Positions 11,511-22,970 of a stretch of 64,000 bases of DNA are shown one piece after another (the first letter of the stretch is position 1; each line of letters starts with the position of its first letter). Origin of the DNA: Cyrtodaria siliqua (Eukaryota; Mollusca; Bivalvia; Adapedonta; Hiatellidae); the NCBI GenBank assembly GCA_037043455.1, contig JAWPHD010008267.1:1-64000 (forward strand), written 5' to 3'. Under the pieces are notes generated by a model, which worked only from the letters and a program-made list of their open reading frames with translations, had not been told where the DNA came from and did not search any database. A program made the position numbers and the translations under genes.

Positions 11511-11678
11511 TAAAACGTTCTCGCCTCTCACCGCCGAGAACGTCACGATTCTTACGGAGTACTGGTTCTACCCAGGAAAAATGGGGTCATCTGTCCCTAC
11601 CACAAAAAATAGACGTTCATCATATATAGACTAACGTGTCTTAAAATGACGTAAAACACCATTCAAACAAATATAAAA
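11511..11678 (+). mobile_element. SINE-A copy (sense orientation)
   Basis: Read 5' to 3' on plus: head remnant AACGTTCTCGCCTCTCACCG, then GATTCTTACGG, ACTGGTTCTACCCAGGAAAA, ACCACAAAAAATAGACG and AATGACGTAAAACACC, ending at a short CAAA tail. The B-box part of the head is deleted (compare 15900-16125). Confidence 0.75.
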
Positions 11679-12405
11679 ACATTCAACTCAAACACGAACA
11701 CTCGTGTTAGATCCTCTATATTTTCTCAAAACAGATACCGATATTTAAAGCTGCTGAAGCTAATATTTGTACAAGAACACAACGCCAGGACTGTTTTCAG
11801 GATAAGAAAGGCAAGACGAACAGATCAAGTCTGTGTTTTAATGCAGGTGTGTTTATGATCAATAGTTTCTATTTTGAAGCAGGTTCGTTGATTTAATAAC
11901 AAAAAACAAAACAAAAACTATACTGTTTTCTACACAGGAACAATTTCTAGGCAGGAAATACAGATATTACATATGTGCCACATATGTATATGTATTCCAC
12001 ATATGTATTTCATATGAAAGTAACACATGTATAATATATATGAACATACTTCTAAATAAAATTAATAGTTAAACAGGGTGTTAAACCATTTTCTACAATA
12101 TTCTACAAAATTATATTATATAAGTGCTTAGTATAGGATAGAGGCTATAAAGAGAAGTCTTTACCATGAAGACACCGAAAGGGAGGGAGCGTAGCGACTC
12201 TATCCGGCTTAGAGGTTACAATAGGTTTGTCGATAATCTCTGTATAGGTCAAGCTCTAAACCACGAAGAGCGATGGCAGTAAATTCTTCAGGAATAAATC
12301 TAGCCAGTATTTGAAATTCTGAGTCATCTGATTGGTTTAAAAAGTAGGGTAAACACTAAATGTAGTTTATGCATAACAGTTACATATACACTACAGATGT
12401 ATACA
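11679..12405. other. Unannotated spacer
   Basis: Contains an ACATATGTAT/CATATGTAT palindromic cluster at 11970-12020. No gene is seen. Confidence 0.4.
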
Positions 12406-12612
12406 GTTCATATGGTGTTTAGCACATGTTAGGCCATATATGACGGTTGATTTTTCGTGGTGGAGGCAGACCAAATACTTATTCCTGGGTAGAACCAGTA
12501 CTGTTTGTTCCCCCATCCGTAAGAATCGACACTGTCTCGTTTGACAAGTCGAGCTCCCAGTGGGATTCGAACCCTGAGCGGAGAAAGATGAAAACAGTTG
12601 TTGTTTTGATAC
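12406..12612 (-). mobile_element. SINE-A copy with B box
   Basis: Core GGCCATATATGACGGTTGAT, GGAGGCAGACCA and CCATCCGTAAGAATCGACAC is followed by GAGCTCCCAGTGGGATTCGAACCC. The complement of the last string, GGGTTCGAATCCC, fits the RNA polymerase III B box consensus, which identifies a tRNA-derived head on the minus strand. The CAAA tail is absent. Confidence 0.8.
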
Positions 12613-13831
12613 AACCAGCATATATAGTGAAGTTGTTATCTCTGGTGTACGATCAGGGTCATACTTATTTCATTAGTACAATACTACGTATAAGTTTGAG
12701 TATGATAGTTATCTGGACCTTAATTATCCCTCTTATCGCTCAACTGACAATTGACTTGACTGTGTAAGCACATTTGTGGTGCATTCATGTGCAAATACTA
12801 TCTGATATGTTACAGCCATGGGCTGTTAAATAAATTCATTCTATACATTTCACTTAAACAAAGTACTATTTAAAGGTTATTAGGTTATTAGTTAACACGT
12901 TTGCATCGTGTGTGTAACATATAGTTGAATCGACACACGTCATACAACTTGCTACCAACGTACATATTTAAGTACTAGTATGTTTTTTGTTTGAGATCGA
13001 TTAACGCAGGCTTTATAAAACCATTACAGCAAGCTATTTTTAGTATTATGCTGTTGAATATAGCAGATTTACTGCACTGTATCTTTTATTGACTAGAACT
13101 CTTATAGTGAAATGAAATAAATTGGGATGAAATAAAATGAGATGAAAAAGAGTGTCTATATGTCTCATCAACACATGTAAAGTAATATTGAGACGGTGAC
13201 CTCAAAGAGAGATGAGACGAAGGAGGAAGTTTTTAGACATGACACCGTCATTAAGGGAACCCCAGTGGTACAAGGGCCTGCAACCCCAAAGCACAAGGCC
13301 GTGTACATTGAGTTACCGATATCACTTTGACTGCAAGTTTTGTACAGAAGCAACGATAAAAAATGTCCATATTTTAGCTGTGGTGGCAATCTTAGATTTC
13401 GCAGGAAGTCGAATTTCATTAGTCGCCATTAGTTAAGACTGTGAGAAATGTCCTTGTAAAATTTCAAGAAAATCCGCCAGGTAGTTTTAGAGAACTTGCA
13501 CTAACAAGTTATTCCCTATACATGTATATAACTCTATATGATCAAAATCTTTAGTAATTGTCTCGTATTAATACGCTCGAGGGTCTAGCGGAGTAGCAAG
13601 GACGACCTTCTGTAGCCGTAGTAGTTAGAAATTAATTAATACAAGCTGTGATGACGTTTAACAGCTAAGAACAACAAAAACATCTAATAAGATTTTGATG
13701 TATTGGAAGCATCTCAAATACAGTGTTTTATCAGTCTCTCTGGTATGGAAAAGCAATTCCAATGTATTGATCAACAGTTTTAGCCAAAGGATAAATTGCA
13801 AGAAGCTGTTAATCGGTCGGTTCTCCTCATG
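12613..13831. other. Unannotated spacer
   Basis: No recognisable gene. Short GATGAAAT-type runs occur near 13115-13150. Confidence 0.4.
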
Positions 13832-13859
13832 CAATTTTTTTTTTTTTTTTTTTTTTTTA
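13832..13859. repeat. Poly-T tract
   Basis: About 26 consecutive T. Possibly the poly-A tail of a minus-strand retroposed sequence, but nothing recognisable lies to its right. Confidence 0.7.
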
Positions 13860-14925
13860 ATCAAATATCATTATTTCTATTCCAGAGAGCTGCACGTGGA
13901 TGTGTGAAAGAGAAACGACATTTGGTCTTATTATAATGCTGTTAAGCTAGCGTTTGTACTTCATTTCCCTTTCTGTGGCCATGGTGTTTGTTTTGACACC
14001 ACCGTAGAAATGGATAAAAAGCTTATAATGGATTTCGTTATATAGATCAAAGGAACTTGAAAATGTATGTTATTGCTAGACTACCTAAAATATATAACTA
14101 TAGAGTTTGAGAACTTGTCAGAATTGTTTTTTATGAATATCAGTGAATAAAACGTTTCTTGTATATATTTGTTAAATTTAGCCCAACATGTTTAATCTTT
14201 CAACAATATTGACTTAACATAATGGCGAGCTAGTGTGCATACGATGTTTCAACTTTGATGTTTTACTGACTGAACCAAAACCAACGGTAAAACGAAACCA
14301 TAATAACATCCACACACCTATATGGAACCCGTATGATACTCGTCAACAAAAACAATAACACGAAACATACTAAATCATACATACCTTATGAATGTACTTT
14401 GAAACCTCAAGTGTAGCCATATGTTTTAAACTATCAGAACTACATAAACACTCTGGAATATTGGCAAATAGGAATACACACAACTCCCATCTTCGTACGC
14501 TTGCGTCTTTCAGATACAGCACGTAACTACTTCTTGATATGAAACCGTCAATGAATTCAGTTAAAGGTCAGCTTGCAGCTATCGATCCAGAGATACTGCT
14601 TTCTGAACGTCCTTAACAAATGACAACGAGATTTGCCGAATCAACAGAAAACAGCTTCCCGAACGAGCCTCTCGCCGACGTAAAAGCAAATAAAATCAAT
14701 TCGCCAATTAAAGAGAGCTAGGCCCCACAGGGGCGTGTGTCGTGCATTAGAAATTGTCGGTAATTGTTATGAACAGATAAGTAATTGTCACAAGGAATTA
14801 TATTGATAGCCTACCACTCAGGTTACTAAATTATTCTACGTTGTGGTTAACACTAATTTAATACGTAGCATGTAATTCACATTCAGTGAAATATGGTAGG
14901 TTTTTGTCAACACATGCTGTTATAT
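13860..14925. other. Unannotated spacer
   Basis: No recognisable feature. Confidence 0.4.
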
Positions 14926-15060
14926 ATAAGTAAGTTAGTAAGTAAGTAAGTATTTTATCATAGTGACATGTGCATTACATACAATACAATCATAGTACAG
15001 AAGGAAATAAATAGCACCCGGCCCAACGGGCCTATAAGTCACCTATAGTTAACAGTTTAT
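14926..15060 (-). mobile_element. Probable retroposon 3' end with (TTAC)n tail
   Basis: A TAAG/GTAAGTAA microsatellite at 14926-14951 is followed by a compact segment containing the stem-like GGCCCAACGGGCC (15021-15033). Read on minus this resembles the 3' end of a LINE or SINE: a GC hairpin, then an AT-rich stretch, then a tetranucleotide tail. No coding part is attached. Confidence 0.35.
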
Positions 15061-15490
15061 AATGTTACAATATATACAATTAAATGAATAAATTGAAATG
15101 ACATAATTATACTGCCTAAGGCTTGAATAAATACAAGGCACGAATAAGCTTTAATTAGAATGTTATCAAAAAACATTTAGAATTGTGACGACATGTAATA
15201 TTGATTTTTTTTCTTCTTTTAAACATAAATCAGTATTTATTAATAAATAACAGTTTTCCTCTTTAAATATGCTTTAGCGATATATTTTGATACTTTTCTC
15301 GGATGGTTATTCAATAAAAATGAGAGTTTATCATTAACATGCAAGTTAATATGTGTATGCAAAAACGTTTACCAACTATAAAAAGTGTAGGCAAGGCCTT
15401 AGCTAATCATCTACTAAGCATTATACTTCAGTAATCATAATTATGATAGTTTAACTAATGCTGTATGTCGTTAATATTATATAGAGATGA
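15061..15490. other. Unannotated AT-rich spacer
   Basis: No recognisable feature. Confidence 0.4.
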
Positions 15491-15493
15491 ATC

Positions 15494-15640
15494 GATTATA
15501 GGGAAATCCTTCACGAGGTGGTAGACATTCACGAACGAGCGTATGCAAGTGAGTGAAAAAAACACGTCTACCATCGAGTGAAGGATTTCCCTATAACACA
15601 GCAGTTAAATAATATTTTAAATCAGTTTATGCATGATTTT
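15494..15640. mobile_element. Foldback MITE, family M1, copy 2 (inverted)
   Basis: The arms TTATAGGGAAATCCTTCACG and GTGAAGGATTTCCCTATAA (15494-15597) enclose a loop matching the complement of the loop in the copy at 5461-5677. The homology continues through AGCAGTTAAATAATA to about 15640. The outer arm on the left side is missing. Confidence 0.7.
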
Positions 15641-15895
15641 ATTCGCTTTATTGAACGTTATCGGCGGATGACGTTGACGTCAGCAACACTTTATTGACAT
15701 CATAACTCAACGTCGCAGTTAGTTATTTTTGTGTTCGGAGTTAGTTATTAATACTGATCGATTATGAATATTCTTTCACTGAGAAATCCCAATCTTTCAC
15801 CGATAAACATGTAATAAACAAATATAATCTTCGACCATTGTGAAACGGTTGCTGGCACGGAACGAGTTGATACTCATTCACCTGTGAACAATAGG

Positions 15896-16128
15896 CACGG
15901 TTTGTTTGTTTTGTTTGTTTGAATGGTGTTACGTCATTTTTAGCACATTTTAGGCCATATATGACGGTCGATTTTTTGGGGGTAGAGGCAGACCACCCCA
16001 TTTTCCCTTACATACGAAAAAATCGACACTTTCTCACTTACAAGTTGAGCTCCAGTGGGATTCGAACCCGCAGTGATGAGAGGCGAGAAGGTTTACAACG
16101 CAACGTCGTTCAGAGCAAACCAATACAG
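15896..16128 (-). mobile_element. SINE-A copy, near full length
   Basis: TTTG tail at 15899-15920, core GTGTTACGTCATTTTTAGCA, TGACGGTCGATTTTTT, GGCAGACCACCCC, and a head with GTGGGATTCGAACCCG (B box on minus) and GATGAGAGGCGAGAAGG. It ends about where the next repeat, SINE-B, begins. Confidence 0.85.
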
Positions 16129-16130
16129 GC

Positions 16131-16690
16131 ATGTATATATGTATGGGATGTAACGCCGCTTTTAACAGTCATTCAGTTATATCACATCGGAGTCTGCTTT
16201 TTTGTTTGTTTGTTTGTTTGTTTGTTTGTTTGGTGTTTTACGTCATTTTCAACACATTCGATTTTTTTGCGGTGAAGGCAGACCACCAACTTTTCCTGGG
16301 TATAACCAGTACTGTACACCTCCCGCCATCCGTAAGGATTGACATTTCCTCACTTACAAGTCGAGCTCCCATTGGGATTAGAACCAGCTGCGATGAGAGG
16401 CGAAGGTTTACAACTTGTAACAGTGAGCTCAATGCTCACGATTATAGGGCTTCCAAATTGTAGACACCTCTCATGATACCGCATCCAGTCACATTATACT
16501 GACACCGGGCCAACCAATCCTGGCACTAACCTATATACGCAGAAGGCCAAGTGAGGGAGCTACTAATACCATGTTAATGAAGTCTTTGGTGTAACCCGAC
16601 CAGAGACTGAACCCACGACCTCCCACATGCTAGGCGGACACCTTACCACTAAGCAACCGCTATGGGTACCAATAAACGTATCCGGGACCA
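16131..16690 (-). mobile_element. SINE-B, split by a SINE-A copy
   Basis: The two ends belong to one tRNA-derived SINE. The left part (16131-16195) has the 3' core GGGATGTAACGCCGCTTTTA. The right part (about 16455-16680) carries CCGCATCCAGTCACATTATA and a head whose minus strand reads TTGCTTAGTGGTAAGGTGTC (A-box-like) and GTCGTGGGTTCAGTCTCTGG (B-box-like). An uninterrupted copy of the joined segment is at 31995-32112, which proves the split. The intruder is the SINE-A copy at 16200-16445. Confidence 0.75.
16200..16445 (-). mobile_element. SINE-A copy inserted in SINE-B
   Basis: TTTG tail 16203-16232, core GGTGTTTTACGTCATTTTCA, GGCAGACCACCAAC, GGGTATAACCAGTACTGTAC, CGAGCTCCCATTGGGATTAG (decayed B box) and GATGAGAGGCGAAGGTTTAC. 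Confidence 0.85.
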
Positions 16691-17450
16691 ATGAAGAGAA
16701 CACTATAGTTCAAAGTCGTGCACCATGGTGATGGTCATATGTATGTGCATGTAGGTCATGCTTATATAGATGCATGTATACAGTTGTGTATACAGTTTGA
16801 AGACTGTATGGCTAGTGGTGTGTAAGGAGCTCAGTTTACTAATACACATTAATCAATATCAGCAAGTGTTCAAAGTACATGGTGACATAAGTTTGGCCAA
16901 AATGTGCATGCATAGTAGTCATCGTAAGGTTTCTGAGAATTAAATCTGAAGACTGCATTGGGGTTTGAAACTGGAACCCGGACACAGCGACGTGTAAACT
17001 GAATGTCCTCTGTGGTGTATACTAAGTAATAGAGTATGGTCTCATCGAGCTGGTTGATTTAAACATCGAGATGGGCTTCCGAGGTGTTTAAACCTACTGT
17101 TTTGTTGCATGCCCATTTCATCTGTCTGCAACACTCTAACTTCCGATAACTGGTACTTATTTTCAGTTAAATGATTTACAACTGTGCCAATACAAAGGCA
17201 ATGTCAGTGAACGTGCAATAAAATCAGCAGTACACTTATGTGCTCACGTATACATTTTAGATATGTGTGCTATATACAGACTTTATGACTACTAGTGTTT
17301 TATATATATGATTACAGGGTCATCATATAGACCTCTACGGAAGTCAACATGTGATGGAATGTCATCATATAGACCTGCTATATTGGTAGCTAGCTTACCA
17401 TGCAAGTTAGAGTTGTTTTATGCTCATTTTTGACGATTCTTTGCTGACGA
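16691..17450. other. Unannotated spacer
   Basis: A short direct repeat, GTCATCATATAGACCT, occurs at 17321 and 17361. Nothing else is seen. Confidence 0.4.
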
Positions 17451-17454
17451 CATT

Positions 17455-17590
17455 AATTCCACGAATTGTTCCAAGAAAAGTGGGTGGTCTGCCTCCACCA
17501 CAAAAAATCGACCGTCATATATAACCTTACATGTGTTGAAAATGACGTAAAACATCATACAAACAAACAAACAAACAAACAAACAAATTA
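17455..17590 (+). mobile_element. SINE-A copy, head-truncated, sense orientation
   Basis: Runs from GGGTGGTCTGCCTCCACCAC through AAAAATCGACCGTCATATAT and AAAATGACGTAAAACATCAT into an (AAAC)n tail at 17560-17587. The tRNA-like head is missing, consistent with 5' truncation. Confidence 0.8.
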
Positions 17591-17684
17591 TTCCTTTACT
17601 TCCAAGACTCATCCCCTTGTGCACAATCTCACTCCATTTAGTTATAACGTATTGCACTTATTATACGACGTTGAAGCTGTGTGA

Positions 17685-18785
17685 CAGCTGGTAAATGGTA
17701 GATAATGCGGTTCATGTAAAAACAATAGAAAATACAACTGGTAAAGCTTAGCGGAGGGAGAGAATACGTAAGTATTTATCATAATCGGTACCGTGGGAGA
17801 GCATATGTAAGTATTTATCTTAATACCGTATTATAAAGTAAATACAAATGGTAAAGCCTAGAGGCGGGAGAGCATATTTATCATAATACAGTATTATACA
17901 TACAAATGATAAAGGTGAGGGTAGGGAGAGCGTACGTAAGTATTTATCATAATAACATAATATAAATACAACTGGTAAAGCTGAGCGGTGGAAGGGCATA
18001 CGTAAGTATTTATCATAATACAGTACTATAAAGTAAATACAACTGGTAAAGCTGAGCGGTGGAAGGGCATACGTAAGTATTTATCATAATACAGTACTAT
18101 AAAGTAAATACAACTGGTAAAGCTGAGCGGTGGAAGGGCATACGTAAGTATTTATCATAATACAGTACTATAAAGTAAATACAACTGGTAAAGCTGAGCG
18201 GTGGAAGGGCATACGTAAGTATTTATCATAATAACATAATATAAATACAACTGGTAAAGCTGAGCGGTGGAAGGGCATACGTAAGTATTTATTATAATAC
18301 AGTACTATAAAGTAAATACAACTGGTAAAGCTGAGCGGTGGAAGGGCATACGTAAGTATTTATCATAATAACATAATATAAATACAACTGGTAAAGCTGA
18401 GCGGTGGAAGGGCATACGTAAGTATTTATCATAATAACATAATATAAATACAACTGGTAAGGCTGAGCGGTGGAAGGGCATACTAAGTATTTATCATAAT
18501 ACAGTACTATAAAGTAAATACAACTGGTAAGTCTGAGCGGTGGAAGGGCATACGTAAGTATTTATCATAATACAGTACTATAAAGTAAATACAACTGGTA
18601 AGGCTGAGCGGTTGAAGGGCATACGTAAGTATTTATCATAATACAGTACTATAAAGTAAATACAACTGGTAAGGCTGAGCGGTGGAAGATACGTAAGTAT
18701 TTATCATAATACAGTACTATAAAGTAAATACAACTGGTAAGGCTGAGCGGTGGGAGAGAATACGTAAGTATTTATCATATTACAA
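17685..18785. repeat. 66/71-bp minisatellite
   Basis: About 15-16 tandem units with the text ACGTAAGTATTTATCATAAT ... CAACTGGTAA(A/G)GCTGAGCGG. Two interspersed length variants exist: a 71-bp form with ACAGTACTATAAAGTAAATA and a 66-bp form with AACATAATATAAATA. The left units are more diverged than the central ones. A SINE-A copy begins just beyond the right end. Confidence 0.9.
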
Positions 18786-18814
18786 CATATATAACATGGC
18801 ATTGTAGGGGAATG

Positions 18815-19068
18815 GTTTGTATTGTTTGAATGGTATTTCACGCCATATTCAGCATATGTTAGGCTATGTATGAATTTTTTTTGTGGTAGAAGCAGACTAT
18901 CCCATTTTTTCTGGGTAGAACCAGTTCTGTATATCTCCCGCTATCCGTAAGAATCAACACTTTCTCAACACCTTCCCACTTGACAAGTCGAGCTCCCAGT
19001 GAGTTTGGAACGCGCAGCGGTGAGAGGCGAGAACGTTTTAGACACAACGTCTTTGCTATCCCGGCCAC
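18815..19068 (-). mobile_element. SINE-A copy, near full length
   Basis: Core TTTCACGCCATATTCAGCAT, TTTTGTGGTAGAAGCAGACT, GGGTAGAACCAGTTCTGTAT, GAGCTCCCAGTGAGTTTGGA (diverged B box) and GCGGTGAGAGGCGAGAACGT. On the minus strand the head extends to GTGGCCGGGATAGC, which may be the remnant A box. Confidence 0.75.
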
Positions 19069-19225
19069 GTAAAGAATCTGTGGGATAACGTCCTGTAAAA
19101 ACAGGAAATGTATATTGGTACAGCGACCTCTGGAAGACCTTACACGTTGTGTTTACTTTTTATTGTGACACCCGGTCGGATACAAACCGAACGTTTACAC
19201 TAGTGCTTGTGCAGTCATTATAATG

Positions 19226-19582
19226 GTAGCCTCGGTCACCCGGCCCGCTTCTGATTTCTTCGTTACGCTATGCTACACGGATCCAGAACCAGGGCCTGGG
19301 GAAAATAGGTCGTTTAAAATCGCCCTCTCGTTTTGGGCGATTTTGGCGAGATTTTTAGAGATTCGACGAGACTGTCAAAAAACATAGTTTAAAGTTCATT
19401 TATTAATAATTTCTTATTTTTAACTTATGAGAAGCAGTAAGTAACCTTACAAACTTTATCTGCAGCACCAACAATTGACGTTGCACGTTGATTTACGACA
19501 TGACGTAACGCAAACGTCGACTTTATGCGCGTGAAAAAACGCGCGAATAAATTGTGTTAATCGCTAGTGGGCGCTTTAATTG
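19226..19582 (+). repeat. Dispersed repeat R2, copy 1 (empty site)
   Basis: Direct match to 35725-36247: GTCACCCGG, CTTCTGATTTCTTCGTTACG, CACGGATCCAGAACCAGGG, TTTTGGGCGATTTT, GACATGACGTAACGCAAACG and GCTAGTGGGCGCTTTAATT. This copy lacks the 176-bp MITE carried by copy 2 after GAACCAGGG, so it is a natural pre-integration site. Class unknown; no coding capacity. Confidence 0.85.
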
Positions 19583-19800
19583 GCATAATCTGCCCAGACC
19601 GATATCTGCAAGTAAGACATATGCATGATACGGTCTGGCTGGCCGAGACTATTATAATGGGAACACATCTACATGCCCAGCAATATGTATACATGGAGTT
19701 CAAGCCATCCCATAATGTGGGGAGGGATACATAGGATATGGGGTAAATTTCCCTACTCTTTCTTTTGATAGATACCTATGTTTGTTTTAAAGTGCTCGAA

Positions 19801-19985
19801 AGATGGACTCCGATGCAGGAGGCTTAGGGACAATGTTTTCCCTAAGAACACACCGCGTGGGTTCGATCCCTGGTGATGACATGTCTGATGGAAAACGTCA
19901 TCCTTCATCTCATCTCCTGCTGAGGTCGATCCACCTTACATGTTTTAATGGGACGTAGAACCTCAATCCTTTGATTTAATTTGAA
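19801..19985 (+). mobile_element. Probable tRNA-derived SINE (SINE-C)
   Basis: GTGGGTTCGATCCCTGGTGATGAC near 19858 fits the polymerase III B box. Upstream ATGCAGGAGGCTTAGGGACA could be a weak A-box region. The remaining 100 bp or so is a non-coding body. No tail or second copy is visible in the window, so confidence is modest. Confidence 0.45.
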
Positions 19986-22660
19986 AAGTTGAATCAAGAA
20001 TAGCTCGAAAACGTTCAAAGGTATTTCCTGTTGCTGTCATATATATAGTTTTCTGTAAGCCCAATATTTGCTGGAATTCTTAACTATAGTTTTTTACAAC
20101 TAACCCGTAGTTCTCGACCTTCCAGCACGCTATTGAATGATGCCATCGAGGTTACATTGCACCATTGCATTTGTGCTTCCGTGGTGTATAGTCAAATAGT
20201 GCCTAATAAAAAACGTTTCCCTGCCTTACTAGTGATACAAAATGCATACTTGTTATTATTACCTATAATTCAGCCAAATGATGTCTTGTGAACATTGATT
20301 AGTGTTTGTTTGAGATATTTATAATATATTTATATTAATCAATTCATACTTGACATAGACAGTAAAGCGAAAGTAGAACTGGGGTAAATCTGTCTGTGAC
20401 GTCTCAAAATAGAACGTGACGTCATTGAACAGATTGGCTTGTTCTTACATGATACATGACCCCCTGTTTTTATTGCATTTTTATATTGGCGGACGATCGA
20501 TCGTTTGATTGATATGTGTTTTAAAATTTTCTACGGAGAAAAATGCGCATTTTTTATCTCTTGATATACATTCGTCCTATATAAAACAAAGAAGGAAAAT
20601 CAATGGTGCAATATAACCTCGACTCTGAACCTGAGTCAGTCCGTAATCTAATTGCTCATTAATGTCTAATAAAGTATCATGAAGGTGAAACTTAGTCACA
20701 ATAATCAATTAACCGAACCAGAACCGTAAGCATTTACGCCACACCAAGCAAATACGGTATCCATAGAAGATCTGTGGCTCAAAATAAATGGTACAATACA
20801 TCCAGGAAGGAACTACAACTATCGACCGGGAAGACAGTACTATCGATATCTAAATCAATAGAAAGTAAGGCAGTAGTAGAGGCTGGCGAGTTGTCTTTGT
20901 ATACAATTATGTTTTAAACAAACCATGAAGCACATACACGTACTATAGTTAGGACTGGTGGTGGGTGTGACCAACACTAAGTAGAATGCAATTACTTTTT
21001 TCTGTTTGTTTATTACTATTACACAAGACTAACTTTTCAGTCAAAAAATATTTCTCAAGATCACTTGCGTATTCAATCAATATACCATCACTTTTAATTG
21101 TTACGATTATCTTACAGCTGTATGTATTGTATGTATTGTGTTGTTTAAATGATTTGTAATATATGCAGTTTGACAACTTGATTACCAATGTATCACAGTA
21201 TATGTAGGTGTATACAATTCACTTACTTGACAATATGTACGTAATTCTTTAAGTTTTAAAATGTTATTCTTAAAATTTTAATATTTATATTGTTGAAAAC
21301 ATACACAATTAATGGGTTTTAAACATTATTATATTGTATACACATCACCAAGATTGAATCAGTCCTAATCAATGTTTCTCAAATATCACCTTTTTAGAAA
21401 AATCATGAAGTTTCTAGACATATTTTATTCATTTTATTCTTTTTGTACCGTTGTTTTAATCATGTGTGTATAAACTGTACATATATTCCATTTGAAGTAT
21501 TTAGTTACAGATCGATTATGACGATACATATTTTACTATCTTATTCAGGAAATGACAATATAATATGCTGTACGTTATAAACAACTGTATAAGGGGATAT
21601 AACGCTACCTTATTTCGGCAACATAAGTACTTTTATATTTGACTTTATTATAAACACCAGTACTCATACATTATTCAAATACAGATGATTATCTATACAT
21701 ATGTTACGTTGTTATTTTCTTCACCATTTGCGCTGGTTACTGAACTTTAGGCAACCAGTGTATCATATGCAATGACGCTTTACTCGTATGTGTACTCTGT
21801 GCATTTGAATGCTTTTTAAATGAAATATTTCGAAAATACTAAATTAATAAATAATAAAAATCTCGCTGCAAAAGCTGGCATGCATGCTGACATACAAGCT
21901 GACACTGAAATACAGGCCCCTATGACAGCAGACACCGACATGCATGACAGTGGAATAACTGACAATGCTGACGCTAGCCTATCGTTCCATTGTTAATATT
22001 TGTTTTATGACAATACAAATACGGCTACCAGTATATGCAATTAATTTAAGAAATAAACTATTTCCAGAAGGTTTATATTGTCCTAGATCAATACCTGGTG
22101 GAAGGGAGATACCAAGGGTTTACAAGGGAGATACCAATTTCTTATCTGACATGGATCTTATGTATTTTATGTATTTAATACACACATTTTCGAGAGACTT
22201 AACATAATACAAACAAATTCTCACCACTTTCATTATGTGCCCATCTCTCAACACCAAAAGAAGACAATATACATCTTTATCCCGTTTTTAACGATTTCTG
22301 TTTATTTTTTGAACCTAACTGCTTTAAAATAATGCAATCGCTGTTTTGGATGTTTTCTGACGTTTACAATCGTTGAAAATGACGTCTTAAGTGTTTAAGG
22401 ACATGGCGTCAGGGGTCTTGATAGCAAAACCTCCTCAATAACCAGTCAGCACTGAGTATTGTAGTGGCAATACAAAAACAAGAGAAAACTCCTGTAATGT
22501 GCTTCAGTTTCATATGAAATGTGCACATAAATTATATAAGCCGCGTATTCAAATCGGTTGAATTATTTTTATGTAAACGTAACACAGGACACGGTGTATT
22601 TTGTTGTTAAACTATCAATATTAATTCATATAAGGTTTATATTGCTAGCAGTTGTACATT
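19986..22660. other. Unannotated AT-rich spacer (2.7 kb)
   Basis: No gene is supported. A short degenerate GCTGACAT/ACTGACA repeat lies at 21885-21975. All reading frames are short and featureless. Confidence 0.4.
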
Positions 22661-22968
22661 AGTATGGTGTTTTACGTCATTTTCAGCACATATAAGGTTA
22701 TATAGTGAGGGGTTAGCGCAAAACTATTGTAACTACAAATGAATAAAGAAGGAGATACAATAGTTTTGCACTGAACCCTCGATATGACGTCGATTTTTTT
22801 TTTTGGTGGAGGCAGATCACCCACTTTTCCTTGGTAGAACCAGTACTGTACACCTCCCGCCATTCATAAGAATTGACACTTTCTCAGTTACAAGTCGAGC
22901 TCCCAGTGGGATTCGAACCCGCAGCGGTGAGAGGCGAAGGTTTACAACGCATCGTCGTTAAGGTTGCA
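22661..22968 (-). mobile_element. SINE-A copy carrying a hairpin insertion
   Basis: Core GGTGTTTTACGTCATTTTCAG, GGAGGCAGATCACCC, ACCAGTACTGTACACCTCCC, and a head with GTGGGATTCGAACCCGCAGC (B box on minus) and GTGAGAGGCGAAGG. The core string that is normally continuous (CATATATGACG) is broken by a 78-bp hairpin at 22704-22781. Confidence 0.85.
22704..22781. mobile_element. 78-bp hairpin insertion in SINE-A
   Basis: Arms of about 25 bp (GAGGGGTTAGCGCAAAACTA and TAGTTTTGCACTGAACCCTC) enclose a loop of roughly 24 nt. The insert is flanked by ATAT on both sides (22700-22703 and 22782-22785), where other SINE-A copies have a single CATATATGACG. Confidence 0.65.
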
Positions 22969-22970
22969 GA

